A DNA stretch of 64,000 nucleotides from Glandiceps talaboti (Eukaryota > Hemichordata > Enteropneusta > Spengelidae): NCBI RefSeq assembly GCF_964340395.1, contig NC_135552.1, forward strand, positions 11,750,694 through 11,814,693. The letters run 5' to 3'. Both the position numbers and the translations under genes were made by a program. Each line of letters begins with the position of its first letter. The stretch's first letter is position 1. This document shows positions 1 through 12,863 of this stretch, in pieces. Below the pieces are notes generated by a model that worked only from the letters and a program-made list of their open reading frames with translations, was not told where the DNA came from and searched no databases.

Positions 1-32
1 CAAGCGGTCAAGCAGTTTTTGACTTTAAGTAG

Positions 33-35
<3 letters not shown>

Positions 36-83
<48 letters not shown>

Positions 84-107
84 ACAGACAGACAGACAGA
101 CAGACAC
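36..107. repeat. (CA)n followed by (GACA)n microsatellite
   Basis: Uninterrupted CA dinucleotides to about 80, then GACA units, in the intron downstream of the last visible exon of the basic-protein gene. Confidence 0.95.
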
Positions 108-321
108 TTAGCGATGCCTATAGCACTACTGAACCTTCAGTTCAGTTGTGCTAAAAATGAAACAAGGGCACAATCATTTTTTGGTGTACAACAAGGCATG
201 GTGGTTTTTTTTTCAAATTCAAAGTAACATTCCATACACATGCATACAGATATTATACTGTGAAATCGATACTCAACAAGTACATTTTTCCAGTATATCA
301 TGAATCACAGAAAATACTCAC

Positions 322-1824
322 CATCATCATGCCTTGACTGCCTGGTACCTTTGTGATGACCAAAGAAATTGACAACACGTGCTTTCCACTTCTTTCTACT
401 TGTGTGTTTCTTTCCAGCTGAGCCTGTAATGATAACATCAGTGACAGTCTGTAGTGTCAGATGCAAACAGCAGATATGGCCAGTAAAAGATGCAAATATT
501 AGACTAACTAATTTTATCTTCTAACATGTGATACAAAAATAATGAAACATTAAGTATAACAGCTACATACACTTTTGTATCATCTACATTGAACTAGGAG
601 ATGTACACTTATGGATACTCTAAACTATATGCACACATGACTACTCTACTTAAACCACTATGTGGGGCAGGATCACTTTAGTATGCTTGTCAGCATGTAT
701 GAACCTACAATTGCTTTTTTGTTCAATAATGATGTAAATGTTGCAAATGATGCAATCCCAGGAAGGTGGGTGGGGGTGGTTGGGGGTACTCATAGGTATA
801 CAGGTATGTACCGCCCAAATGGGTTAATTTTTTTCAGAAAAAATCCCTGAAAAGGGGTCAACTTGTCATCTGAAAATTCCCTAATCATGGGGTTGGTAAC
901 ATGGAAACATCTTCATACATTAGAAATACCTTCATATCAGAATAAAGATAATTGACCAAATGATTGTGAAAGACCGACTTCTAATCAATGGATCTGTTTT
1001 AGGCATTATCATTAATGGATTATACACGGATAGCTGCTTTGAACTTGGATCACTCAACTCCTGTTAGAAAATGTGGAGAGTACCATCCCCCCCACCCCAG
1101 GGAAACAATGATTATTTTCTTCCCAATGTCAAAGTCTACCCAGTTTCCCTCTATCAAGAGCATCTTAGTGATATCAATAATTACAGCTGTTATCAGCTAA
1201 TATTGGCAAGAGTACACATTAGGTGTTAACTGTAAACACTGAATGCCTGGCTTATGTTTAGAATGCCCAGTAATCCTTGAGTGTTAACAGAAACAATATA
1301 TATGTGTTGACAGGGTAATTAATACCTCATTGTACTCCTGGGAATTGGCTAATCACAGCTGTAATTGATAACACTGATTAGACCAACACTGGGGAAGGAA
1401 AGTATTAGTGCAGATCAGAATGTTTACATGTTTCTTTATTGAATATACTAGTCTCAAATACCCAGATTCTCACTGCTGGGGACTCTACTACAAGACCATC
1501 AGATGAGAGTCTGGGGAAACATAATCCAGAGTCCCCTGCACTGGAAGTCACACAGTACATTTCTACAAGTCATGAAAAATGGGCTTAAAAGGCATGTTTG
1601 TTGTAATTAAGATGTGTCAGTAGCTTGAGACATGATCACCTGTTGTGAAGATACATGGATTGTTCAGCCTGTTGGACTTGAAGTATTCCCTAGCATGCAC
1701 TGTTCTGGGAAAGAGATCTGGTGCCGGCAATATTGTGATTACGTATACCCCACTCTTGTCTGGCAGTCTCATAGTAGAGCCTCAGTAGTGAAACTCTGGA
1801 TAACCAAGATTATGAATCTACAAC

Positions 1825-1856
<32 letters not shown>

Positions 1857-2235
1857 CATACATACATACATACATACATACAAACATAATCACATACATA
1901 CATACATACACATACATACATACATACATACATACATACATACATACACACATACACACACATACATACATACATATGTACATACATACATACATACATA
2001 CATACATACATACACACACACATACATACATACATACATACATACATACATACACACACACATACATACATACATACATACATACATACATACATACATA
2101 CATACATACATACATACAAACATAATCACATACATACATACATACACATACATACATACATACATACATACATACATACACACATACACACACATACATA
2201 CATACATATGTACATACATACATACATACATACAT

Positions 2236-2272
<37 letters not shown>

Positions 2273-4685
2273 TACATACATACATACATACATACATACA
2301 TACATACATACAAACAAACAAACAAACAAACAAACAGATAACAAACAAACAAATAAACAAAAAATTACATTTACATATGAAGGCATATATAATTCTCCAT
2401 GTATGTTCCCTACCCATGTACATGTATTTGTTACCTTTTTGAGGATATTCTGTCTCAATAGGACATGCAGGCTTGGCACTTTGGTATTCAGTATTTTGTT
2501 CTTGTTGTGTTGGTTCAAAAGCACCAAATGATCTTGGTGATTCAGAACTACATGTATCATGATGATGTGTCTCTCTTCCAAGTCTGAAAAATTTCTTTAT
2601 TCCTTTCAAATGACTCTTCTTCCCACTGCCATGGTGTCCTTCACTGGTTGACTCTGAATATACACATGATACAAAGTTTGAAGGAAATTTTAAGTATTAG
2701 TTTAAAATTGAGTATTAATTCACACAGCTCTTCCTGGAAAAGTCGATTAACCAAACTTATTTCTGCCATAAGTACACGTATATCAACTTATGTACCAGTG
2801 AAAAATAGCACCTTAGGTAGCTAACTCAAATTTGAAAGAAGTCCTACTGCACTTTGTGTTTGACCAGTTATTGTGACAACATCACATTTACTACAACTCA
2901 TTCTCTTGACAAATAACAAAGTCTGTCAAAATAAAGTTTAGCTCGAGTTCAAGTTCAGTTTATTTTAGTACTTAGGCCTCAGTGTGGCTGATTGGAAAAC
3001 AGAAAATGTTACAAGATATTTCACTCGATTTTCAATGATTCTGCGACTTTACCAATGCATTGGTCCGGTATTAGTTGTAATCATAAAACAAACAGAGATA
3101 TAGACATTGTTGTGTCACACAAAATTCATATACTGGTGACACTTACCCAGTTGTCCTTCTATTCCACTGTCTAGAAGACTTACATCTTGGTGTTCTCTTC
3201 CAGGACTTTGTTTTTGTTTAGTTTGAGGATCTAGACATTGTGCAAAGATGGGAGTTAAGACATACAAGCATTAAAAGGTTATCAAATGTTATCACATTTA
3301 CATTAACATACAAAAATATGTCAATTCAATACAAGTAGGTAAAATTACCAGAGTTTCCCATATATTTCATTGTAGTTCTCCTCTAACATTATAATACAAA
3401 GTATGTATGGCTCGGATATCTTATGAAAGATTTATCCAATTTCCCTCCCTCTGTTACTGGGGTTCCAAAACATTACTAAAAGAGTGTGCCTAGGCCTATA
3501 CTGTGTTAGCATTAAGAATAAACATATTTTATGCATCATACATCATCAGTGTGCATGAAATGGGATTTTTACATTACAAAGGATTGCTCAGATTTGTAAA
3601 CAAGGCTTGTCCTGAATCTCTGACATATCATTGTGCTATACAAATCAATGTTCTTAATGCGAGAATGAATGTTCATGGACTCTAGGTTCAATAGCCCATT
3701 GTAGTACACCCCTGATGATATGTCAGCAAAATTTGAGATTCGTCGCCTTCTAAGAAATTGTTTGACTCTTGGGAGTAGAAATTTTCATTACTATAAAAAA
3801 AAATATTTGTGATTTATTTCAGTATACACTTGTAAAGTGTTAAGGGTGGTTAAAATTGGTAAAATCTACCCAAGTTCTACAGTCATTTTAGTGGGGTTCC
3901 TACCAGCATTCTTTTAAGGTTGATATTAAAGTTGGTAAAATCTATCCAAGTTCCCATGTCATATTTTACCAGGTTCTCTATCAGAGTTTTTGTTACAGAT
4001 GGTAAGTATGTAAATCTGGCTGAGTTCCCAAGATGTTTTACAACTGTCCAGGATCCAGACCATGGTGTTTGTTATGGGCACATGGATAAGTAGGTAAAAT
4101 CTACCTGAGTTTCCCCAGTTATTTTACTACATTTGTTGAGTTCCCTATCTGTATCTGTGGCACAATATATGGCAAACAGTGCCACTTTCACCTTATTTCC
4201 CCCATTGTTACCATGGTACCCAGGCTTTAACAAAATTTCTGGTGTACCAATCACACAGAGATTACAATGTTACATGTACAATTCAATATATACCGACAAT
4301 ACAAGTTAACTAAACTATAGAATATCTCTCCAACATCATGACCAAACACTATAAAGTGTTTTGAATAAGAAAATGTTAGGTATTCTTTGCTGTTTCCAAT
4401 GAGTGTTTCCTTTCTTTGGCCCAGTAGTTTTTTTGGGATATCTGCATGGTAAGGGCAAGAGTCATACAGTCACAATGGTTGGGCCAACAGGATAATCTTC
4501 TAAAGTATTGGTACCATTGCTATGGCAACTTTGTCTTGATATATCTCTGTAGTAAAATGTATGTATACATAAACATACATGACTCACTAGCTTGCAAAAT
4601 AGTTTACGAAGCTTTATACATAATCAAGGTTAGTTAAAATGTTCTGCTTACCTGAAGATTTCTTTCTTGACTTCAAGTTTGGCAT
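322..4685 (-). CDS. Unrecognised basic protein, N-terminal part (4 coding exons, runs off the left edge)
   Basis: Four minus-strand coding exons are supported: 4652-4685 (start codon at 4685, MPNLKSRKKSS), 3147-3230, 2435-2653 and 322-423. Each has an AG acceptor and GT donor, and every junction is phase 1, so each internal exon is symmetric and the frame stays open. The gene continues past the left edge after residue G of ...RQSRHDD. The protein is rich in Lys, Arg, His, Ser and Gly. Exons 3 and 4 both begin with a GS(A)GKK motif followed by a cationic stretch with paired Phe (KGIKKFFRLGR; KARVVNFFGHHKG), so they look like diverged copies of one module. No signal peptide, membrane segment or known catalytic motif is visible. 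No family is recognised. A scaffold, membrane-binding or calmodulin-binding role could be guessed from the basic helices, but nothing proves it. Further small exons could exist in the introns. Confidence 0.55.
1827..2345. repeat. Long compound (TACA)n/(CA)n microsatellite
   Basis: About 0.5 kb of TACA units with CACA blocks, containing a near-duplicate block (AAACATAATCACATACATAC appears at about 1881 and 2117). It ends about 90 nt from the exon at 2435-2653. Apparent long reading frames here are translation of the repeat. Confidence 0.95.
3840..4180. repeat. Degenerate tandem repeat of about 90 bp
   Basis: About four diverged copies of a unit built round GGTAAAATCTACC, 'gagttccc' and 'attttac'. 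A partial copy lies at about 3335-3360. Intronic, non-coding. Confidence 0.5.
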
Positions 4686-4973
4686 TTTGAAATTGATTTC
4701 TGGACCACACAGAGAGGCTGACAATTTGCTGAAATGGAAAAAATGATTGGCGGTACACTACACTTCTGGTAAAAGGGTAAGTGGGATTCAGCGTGTAAAA
4801 GTGTTGAAGTGTTAGGACTCGTGACGAGATACATGATGTGGTTTTCTTAGGGATGTCAGACTGCCACTGGTCATTCAAACACACCAAAAACACAACAAAC
4901 GATTTTTCCTTTCACACTATAGTATATGGCACATTCCTATCAACTAGTACTGTATCAGACCATGGCCATGGAG

Positions 4974-7900
4974 TAAGGGGTGGACCATTTGATATCCTGG
5001 GGGGGGGGGGGGCTTGGAAGATTTCGGGGAAAAAAAGATGTCAAGTGGATTTGCTTGAAAAAAAAAATCTGGATATGAGTGGGTGATGGAAAAAAAAAGA
5101 TGGACCACTGCTGCTAGAAACAAAAATATCTTGACAGGGAAATGATGCACAGGTTCGAGTATACTGTTCAACCTGCTTGTACCTCTCCAACCAGGACACT
5201 TGTCAAATCATGACAAACAGTTTCAAACACATGTCAGGGACCAGTCAGTTTCGTTAGCCTGTGGTACATATATATATTTGTTCTTGTCTCTGTTTCTTTC
5301 ATGAATGGTTTAAATATTACTCCATGTAAGGGTTCAAACATAACTATACATAAAATTATACATATAATACATGTATTACCTAGCTACCACACTAGTTACA
5401 GAACATGCCATGTAATTTTTTGGCTGTTTCACAATCAGTGCTTCACTTATCTTGCACTTTGGGGCAAAAGTGAACTTGACTGTTTTGTAATGGTAATCTT
5501 CATACTATTACTATTACTATTGGATAGTTTATAAAAGAACTTAATCTAAATTGTTCTAGTCTCTTCAGTATGAATTTGTCAGAAGGGATGATATACTTCT
5601 TATTTCAGACACTACATGTATCAACACCACAACTCAAATTCAAGTTTCTATTGTACACTAGGTATGACCTCCTAAAGTGCTCTAACACATCAGTAACTTT
5701 ACTATACATGCAATATCAATGCCCCTATACCAATGTTACAGGCCCACTTTTATAACATGGAAAAAACCTATTTAAAAAGGTTATATTTACTTTAGCTTTT
5801 CGATGCTTGGCAATATATATCTCAGAGGCTATGAATAACCTAAAAATTGCCTAAATAGAAAACAAATAACTACAGATCTGGCAGGGGGAGACCCCTTGGA
5901 CTCCATCACCCCAGAGGCCACTCATTCGTTAAACCAACAATAAGGTTCACCAAAATTGGTAAAAAAAACTTGAAAAGCTTCTAGGGGAGACCCCCTAGGA
6001 CCCCCCCCCCCCATAAGAGGTAGACATGTCCAAGCCTCAAATCAAAGTTCTTCCCTCCACCTCTTACTGCCAAGATGCTATGAAACTTTATTTCAAAAAT
6101 GTTTCAACCATGTGTAGTTGCTTTTTACAATTGTTAGAGCTGTCTTGTAAAGCTTGCAAATTATTGTCTGAAAGTGTCTGTGAATAGCCTGAAAATTGGC
6201 TTTAAGAGTAAAAATCATCCAGAGCTTCTAGGGGGACACCCCTAGAACCTCCCTCCCCATTAAGAGGTAGACATGTTCCAGTTTCAAATCAAAGTTCTTT
6301 CCTCCACCTCTTACTGTCAAATCGGAAACTTGATTGGTGAGCTCAGACATTTAGATAGACCGGTCAGTTTCTCCAGCTTGGGGGGATGGGGGGGTGTCAG
6401 TGTTATTTTCCATTGGGCCAACAAAAAGTCACTGACCCCGTGAATAAAGTTTCATAGCATCTGACAGTAAGCTGTAGAGGGAAGAGCTTTGAGACTGGGA
6501 TATGTCTACCTCTTGTGTGAGTGTGTGTGAATGGGGGGGGGGGGGTTGTAGGGGGTCTCCCCCTAGAAGCCCTGGAGGATTTTTACTTCTAAAGGCAATG
6601 TTTAGGCCATTCACAGACACTTTCAGACAATAATTTACAAACTTTACAAGACAGCTCTAACATGTAAAAAGCAACTACGTGAGGTTGAAACATTTTTGAA
6701 ATAAAGTTTCATAGCATCTTGACAGTAAGAGGTGGAGGGAAGAACTATGATTTGAGACTGGAACATGTCTACCTCTTACGGGGGGGAGGGGGGTTCTAGG
6801 GGGTGTCCCCCTAGAAGCCCTGGAGGTTTTTACTTCTAAAGGCAATGTTTAGGCTATTCACAGACACTTTCAGACAATAATTTGCAAGCTTCACAAGACA
6901 GCTCTAAAGCAACTACATAAGGTTGAAACATTTTTGAAATAAAGTTTCATAGCATCTTGACAGTAAGAGGTGGAGGAAAGAACTTTGATTTGAAACTGGA
7001 ACATGTCTACCTCTTATAGGGGAGGGAGGTTCTAGGGGTGTCCCCCTAGAAGCTCTGGATGATTTTTACTCTTAAAGCCAATTTTCAGGCTATTAACAGA
7101 CACTTTCAGACAATAATTTGCAAGCTTTACAAGACAGCTCTAACAATTGTAAAAAGCAACTACATATGGTTGAAACATTTTTGAAATAAAGTTTCATAGC
7201 ATCTTGGCAGTAAGAGGTGGAGGGAGAACTTTGATTTGAGGCTTGGACATGTCTACCTCTTATGGGGGGGGGGTCCTAGGGGGTCTCCCCTAGAAGCTTT
7301 TCAAGTTTTTTTTACCAATTTTGGTGAACCTTATTGTTGGTTTAACGAATGAGTGGCCTCTGGGGTGATGGAGTCCAAGGGGTCTCCCCCTGCCAGATCT
7401 GTAGTTATTTGTTTCTATTTAGGCAATTTTTAGGTTATTCATAGCCTCTGAGATATATATTGCCAAGCATCGAAAAGCTAAAGTAAATATAACCTTTTTA
7501 AATAGGTTTTTTCCATGTTATAAAAGTGGGCCTGTAACATTGGTATAGGGGCATTGATATTGCATGTATAGTAAAGTTACTGATGTGTTAGAGCACTTTA
7601 GGAGGTCATACCTAGTGTACAATAGAAACTTGAATTTGAGTTGTGGTGTTGATACATGTAGTGTCTGAAATAAGAAGTATATCATTCCTTCTGACAAATT
7701 CATACTGAAGAGACTAGAACAATTTAGATTAAGTTCTTTTATAAACTATCCAATAGTAATAGTAATACATGTAGTATGAAGATTACCATTACAAAACAGT
7801 CAAGTTCACTTTTGCCCCAAAGTGCAAGATAAGTGAAGCACTGATTGTGAAACAGCCAAAACATTACATGGCATGTTCTGTAACTAGTGTGGTAGCTAGG

Positions 7901-8302
7901 TAATACATGTATTATATGTATAATTTTATGTATAGTTATGTTTGAACCCTTACATGAAGTAATATTTAAACCATTCATGAAAGAAACAGAGACAAGAACA
8001 AATATATATATGTACCACAGGCTAACGAAACTGACTGGTCCCTGACATGTGTTTGAAACTGTTTGTCATGATTTGACAAGTGTCCTGGTTGGAGAGGTAC
8101 AAGCAGGTTGAACAGTATACTCGAACCTGTGCATCATTTCCCTGTCAAGATATTTTTTTTCTAGCAGCAGTGGTCCATCTTTTTTTTTCATGACCCACTC
8201 ATATCCGGATTTTTTTTTTCAAGCAAATCCACTTGGCATCTTTTTTCCCCCCGAAATCTTCCAAGCCCCCCCCCCCCAGGATATCAAATGGTCCACCCCT
8301 TA
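4974..8302. mobile_element. 3.3-kb fold-back (large inverted repeat) element
   Basis: The left arm starts TAAGGGGTGGACCATTTGAT and the right arm ends with its reverse complement. Long stretches of both arms match as inverted copies (for example 5300-5755 against 7518-7978), with the axis near 6638. The core carries units of about 240 bp around 'CTAGGGGGTGTCCCCCTAG' and a 'cagtaagaggtggaggga' block: one or two in the left half, four in the right half (starting near 6548, 6797, 7031 and 7276). No transposase frame is visible, so it is non-autonomous. The mirror-image 61- and 77/79-codon frames in the arms are copies of each other, not genes. It lies in intron 1 of the basic-protein gene. Confidence 0.85.
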
Positions 8303-8341
8303 ACTTGGCCGTGAAAGCTGAGAAACTAACCAATGTCTTAC

Positions 8342-8600
8342 CTAACACCATTCAATGACAAATTATACTCGTCTCCGGTACTCGTCAAGAAGCTACCCTG
8401 CTTTCTCCATGGCTCGGAATCATATGTCCACGGTGAATGCGATATGCACTGCGGTCTGATCCCGACAGGCTGACTAACGCGAACGCTATAAATCACGTAA
8501 TATGTTTTTGTGGTATCCTGGCGCTGGTATATAATTTACACGTCTCGTTCCTAATAATCCTATGACATCAAGCAATAATACAGCGCTGTACCACTGTGTA
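8342..8600 (-). promoter_or_regulatory. Probable first (5' UTR) exon and promoter area of the basic-protein gene
   Basis: A minus-strand donor (GTGTTAG then GTAAGAC) ends an exon at 8342. It pairs with the acceptor before the start-codon exon at 4728 (TTTCAG). The upstream end of the exon is not visible; 8600 is an arbitrary limit. The area to about 8.75 kb has more CpG than its surroundings, as promoter areas in such genomes often do. The frame leading into the ATG at 4685 is open through this exon but holds no upstream ATG, so 4685 is taken as the start. The roughly 3.6-kb first intron contains the large fold-back element. Confidence 0.4.
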
Positions 8601-8839
8601 AGTATGTGAAAATGCCATGCGATGGCGCGGCTACATAACTACACTGAACTTCAGAAGTTTAGCCAGCTGAGCTTTATAAATAAAGTAATGACGTCATGGT
8701 TCGTGTCCTTATTTAGTAAAGTTCACCGTTAGGTGGCGATATATCGTACACGTATCTATTCCAAAGCTTAAAGGAAGATAAGACTCTGAGCCTGAGGGGT
8801 ATCGGGTCGAAATGTCGGAAAGTTTTATTTTGGGACTAG

Positions 8840-8930
8840 TATTAAAGTTTCTCCGGTCGGTGTGGGGGTGGGGTGGCGGTGTCGGTGGATGTTTCCATCG
8901 GGCCGACGAAAAGTCACTGACCCCCTCTCT
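8840..8930. repeat. Dispersed repeat shared with the fold-back core
   Basis: GGGTGTCGGTGG...CATCGGGCCGACGAAAAGTCACTGACCCC closely matches 6360-6440 (CATTGGGCCAACAAAAAGTCACTGACCCC). A further 'gaaactgactggtccct' copy is at about 9260. Confidence 0.55.
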
Positions 8931-8979
8931 GTAAAACTATAAACAGGGTGGCCTCATCCCTCATTTACTTCTAAAATCT

Positions 8980-9006
8980 CAGACCACTATATAGTATAGT
9001 GGTCTG
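8980..9006. repeat. Near-perfect palindrome
   Basis: CAGACCACTA / TATAGTA / TAGTGGTCTG: 10-bp perfect arms around a 7-nt AT-rich centre, able to form a hairpin. Not linked to a gene. Confidence 0.8.
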
Positions 9007-9059
9007 AATTAATATTTGACCCGAACAAAAACGAAAACTTACGAAGTAACGTAGTGGTG

Positions 9060-9265
9060 GCACGAATATAAAATTATTACAAACGTCGGCAATTTTTATT
9101 ACATATTGTTCACAGAAATTATTACAAATTTCGGCAATGATTACAAATTTTAGCTCTATTATATGAAAACATGATTTTTATAACAAATGTCGGCATATAT
9201 TATAAATCTCGGGTGTAACCCCCCCCCCCCCCCCACCCACCACCACCACCACCACCACCAAAGAA
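9060..9265. repeat. Degenerate 'ATTACAAATxTCGGCA' repeats followed by poly-C and (CCA)n
   Basis: Four or five diverged copies of attacaaa-(c/t)-(g/t)-tcggca between 9075 and 9200, then a C run at about 9220-9235 and CCA triplets to 9260. Probably a decayed mobile element. No gene seen from 8.75 to 14.2 kb. Confidence 0.45.
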
Positions 9266-9636
9266 ACTGACTGGTCCCTTGTAGTTTTCTTTGAAACTAA
9301 TCTTTTGTTTTATCTTTGTATTTATCATAGATGGTTGTATATTATATTTGTTTGCTGTTTCTGAGGAATTTCAAATTCGTTTAGACTACAACAATGTAAG
9401 AACCTAAAATTCCAATTTTTAGAAAAAAGAGGAAAAGTAATTATATGACGTGATCTGTATTCATTAGTCAATATTAGTCATTACATCAGGTGTAGCAACG
9501 CATCATACAGAAATACACAGGTTATGAGTGATAAGTAATTTTATTGATATTGATGCTACACTCAAAATTACACACAGGAGAAGAATGTCCAAACTCCTCT
9601 CAATAATCATATTACACAGACTGTGGGAGTAAAATC

Positions 9637-10154
9637 AATCTGATTAAAATCTGATGTAGGGAACTGGGTGCTAGGATTTACATCTGTTTCCCACTTTTAG
9701 TGTTCTTTTTTGTTCTTTTTTCGCCAAGTGAGTGAGAACTTGATACCTATATCTGATACAATACCATAGGTGTTCTTGTACCACATCTCATACAAGTGAG
9801 TAAGAGTACCCAATCAGAATCTATCTTACAATATAACACTTGATGTTCGCAATTGACAGAAGAGAAGACACCAAACAGTAACAATAACATTGTTGTCTGG
9901 GCTCTGGACTTGAGCACTATTCAAACAGAACGTTCTGAGGTACTATACCGTATGTTTCAGAGTATTATACATTCTCATTCATTGAGTAAATTCACACAGC
10001 AGTCTCATTTTGCTTGAGAACATCTATGGTGTTGTGTCTGAGATGTAGGTACAAGAACACTCACAGAACAAAAAAAGAACAAATGACAATAAAAATAGGA
10101 GGTAAATAAAGCTGAAACTGCACCCAGTTCCCTATATCAAATTTCAATCAGATT
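9637..10154. mobile_element. MITE-like inverted repeat (518 bp)
   Basis: The left end, AATCTGATTAAAATCTGATG then TAGGGAACTGGGTG, is matched in inverse at the right end. Inner arms (GTGTTCTTGTACCACATCTC / GAGATGTAGGTACAAGAACA) also pair. No coding capacity. Confidence 0.7.
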
Positions 10155-10470
10155 GGGTTAAAATATAATACATCTTGCATTGAACAGTGCTTTTAAATGA
10201 TTGCATTGACGTTCATCAATAGACTTTAGTTGGTGAAAACAATTCACATCTTGTAGAATAGTATGGCGAACATCTAGTATAACTAATAACACCACACTAA
10301 TTCAACAGAACCTGCAGACGAAAACTGGCCACAATAACACTATATAGATCTACATTGTATGTCTAACAAAATATCAAAATGGTCTACAACTGCCGTTAAC
10401 AGTTGAGGCTATTACAACACGTACTGAATGAGTTCGGCAAAAACTACATTGTACTCTTTATCAACACATT

Positions 10471-10507
10471 TTGCATTAATTTGCATTAATTTGCATTAAT
10501 TTGCATT
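10471..10507. repeat. 10-bp tandem repeat TTGCATTAAT
   Basis: Three full copies plus a partial fourth. Non-coding. Confidence 0.85.
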
Positions 10508-11737
10508 GAAAATATGACTCAAAAATAGAAATGCATTGTAAGAACACCACACATGAACGCTATGATTTCGGCAAAAATTCATTGTGTTTGTGTATGAAAA
10601 ATGTATTGTATTCATTGCATCAACTTGACATATTAAGAAATAGATGCATAACAATAAAGTCTGGTATAAAGTATGTTTGAGGTATCTCGAGTACTATAAC
10701 ATTAAAAGTGATTTCAAATGACTACTAAGTCAGCATATTTATCTAATATAAAAATGGACGTTCAAATATCAAGTAAATCTAACTGTGCATGAATCACCAA
10801 AAGCAAATGATAAACAAATTAATCAGAAGAAATTTCAATCGGGATGTTTTTTTTAAGTGTTTAGTTAAAAGTAATTACTTACTTGTAATATTGTACTTTC
10901 ATTAATAACAACATTGAATCACCCATGGTAAATGTATTTGTGTATCTGTACACGTAATCTGGCACAACAAATCTAATCAAATTGATTTTTGAGTCCATAG
11001 CCTAATTTCACATTAATGTAAGCACAAATTCTACCTGTTGCTTAATGTAGTAGAATAAACAAAATATTAGCTTAAAGTAGCCATATGGATGAGGATTGGG
11101 TATTTATTTTGGTTTTTAATCTATATACAATGTAACAATTTCATCATGGCTTCCTACTTAAAAACTTAACTGGAAAGCACATGCCAAGCCCTTGCCTGTA
11201 CCGTAAAAGTTTGTTATTGTACGTACAAGGTAGGTAGAAGGTAGAAGCTTTATAAACATAATTGTGTAACACCTCTCATTCAAGCTTCAAGTCATGACAG
11301 TTTATATGGAGGGTGATACTTCCTGTGCACAACCTATGGATAAAATCTTCTAATTAACATATACAATCGTAATTTAACCATTTTCAGGGAATATGCAGTT
11401 GTTTTCCTGATAAAAAGTAATACTCCAGTTGCAGCTAATGGTAGTTTTCTACAGACTAACTACCTAAAAATATCCTGAAAGACTTGTAGAGTGTGTGTGG
11501 TTTCAGAAGCATATACACTATGTATTTCAATCATTAAAATTAAACCAGGAATCACTGTAATTTTGGTTAAAAGTTAAAAAAAGTTAAAGTTAAAATTTCA
11601 ATTGAAACATTCCTTTTAAATTTGACAATATAATTGTTCGGTTTCTGTCAAAGACTTGGCATATGTTGCTTCACATTGATTTTTGAAAAGTATAGCAAAC
11701 TATGCACAAGATGTGAAAACACTTTTGATCATAAAGG

Positions 11738-12102
11738 TTATGCATGAGTCAATGTCAACCCCCATCCTCCCCGCCTCGGGGCATAGTGGGAGATTTGGAA
11801 ATTAGTCTTATAAAATTTGTCAAATGCCCCACCCCCTGGGGCAAGACATTCTGGAAAATTCCCACCTAAAACAAGTAAAACTCCCAATATTTCCCCCACC
11901 CCAATGGGTGGGGCATTCAAAAATTCTGAGTGACACACAACCACTCTTTTATGTCCGTGAAAATGACTAGGGAGGTCAATATAAGGCAATTGCCCCACCC
12001 CCTCGGGCATTGTTTCATGGCAAACACGGTCTAATCCCCCACATTTATCCCGTATCGCCCGAGGTGGGGTCCCTCGGGCATTACATTGACTCGTGCATTA
12101 CA
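11738..12102. mobile_element. MITE-like element with GC-rich inner palindromes
   Basis: Ends ATGCATGAGTCAATGT and ACATTGACTCGTGCAT are inverted copies. The interior holds several short palindromes such as GCCCCACCCCCTGGGGC and CCCCACCCCAATGGGTGGGG, which stand out against AT-rich flanks. The 90-codon frame inside is a product of the repeat. Confidence 0.65.
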
Positions 12103-12863
12103 TACATTAAACTTCATATTTTGCTATCAGATATGTACAATATGTGATATTTTTTTGGCACACGTCAAATCAAAATTTGCAAACTTCTATATAATTCTAC
12201 ATCTTTAAAAGAAATTACACAATTGTCAAAATCTGATCAAGTTGATGAATTACAGAGACTTGCAGACTATATTTATCACTCATTAAGAATCAGGACAGAA
12301 GCAAATAACTGAAAGAAACTCTAATTTTTGTTCATGTAATCTTGGATTTGTATTTTGAGCCAATGGCTTTTTCCTATAATAAAAGCGACTTATGAAATTG
12401 ACAGCATACTACAAGACTTGCATTCATACCAAGATTGTAATATCATAGTCAATTAACTTGGTGACTTAATGTCATTGTTTGTCATGGAACATATCCTTTG
12501 GAAAAAAACTAATATTACTTACATTTGCTATAGCTACAACTGGGAAATATTTCTAAGAAAAGTTTGCATTGATTCACTTGCTAATTGATTACATTCTGTA
12601 TAAAACATTCTAAGAATATTTCAGTATAATATCTTACAGAGTGACAATCTGTATTAAATTTAAAAGTAGTTATAATGAGCATACATTACGTATTATACTG
12701 AGCTCGAGCCAGTTTCAACAAAAAATATGGAATATATACCCTGGTCATTCTATGTCTACGTCATTAGCTCTGCTGTGTTCGAAATAGTCAAAACGTTCAA
12801 AATTGCCATTATTTTCCCAGATTTTTCTTTAATATTACTGGCGCTGGTATAATTATGTATTCT

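Noticed and set aside
1465-1560. Exon-like minus-strand segment between CTTCCAG and GTATTT
   Set aside because: In the phase required by the neighbouring exons it contains a TAG stop, and the donor is weak.
1810-2609. Long Cys-Val-Tyr-Met or Ile-His-Thr reading frames (also at 25.4, 54.8-55.6 and 57.2-57.7 kb)
   Set aside because: They are translations of TACA/CA microsatellites in several frames and on both strands. Only the non-repeat ends overlap real exons (2435-2653 and 55364-55553).
5301-7978. Matching 77/79- and 61-codon frames on opposite strands
   Set aside because: They are mirror copies created by the fold-back element arms, with no protein features, splice support or similarity to known families.
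11738-12010. 90-codon Gly/Pro-rich minus-strand frame
   Set aside because: It lies wholly inside the palindromic MITE-like element and follows its GC-rich palindromes.
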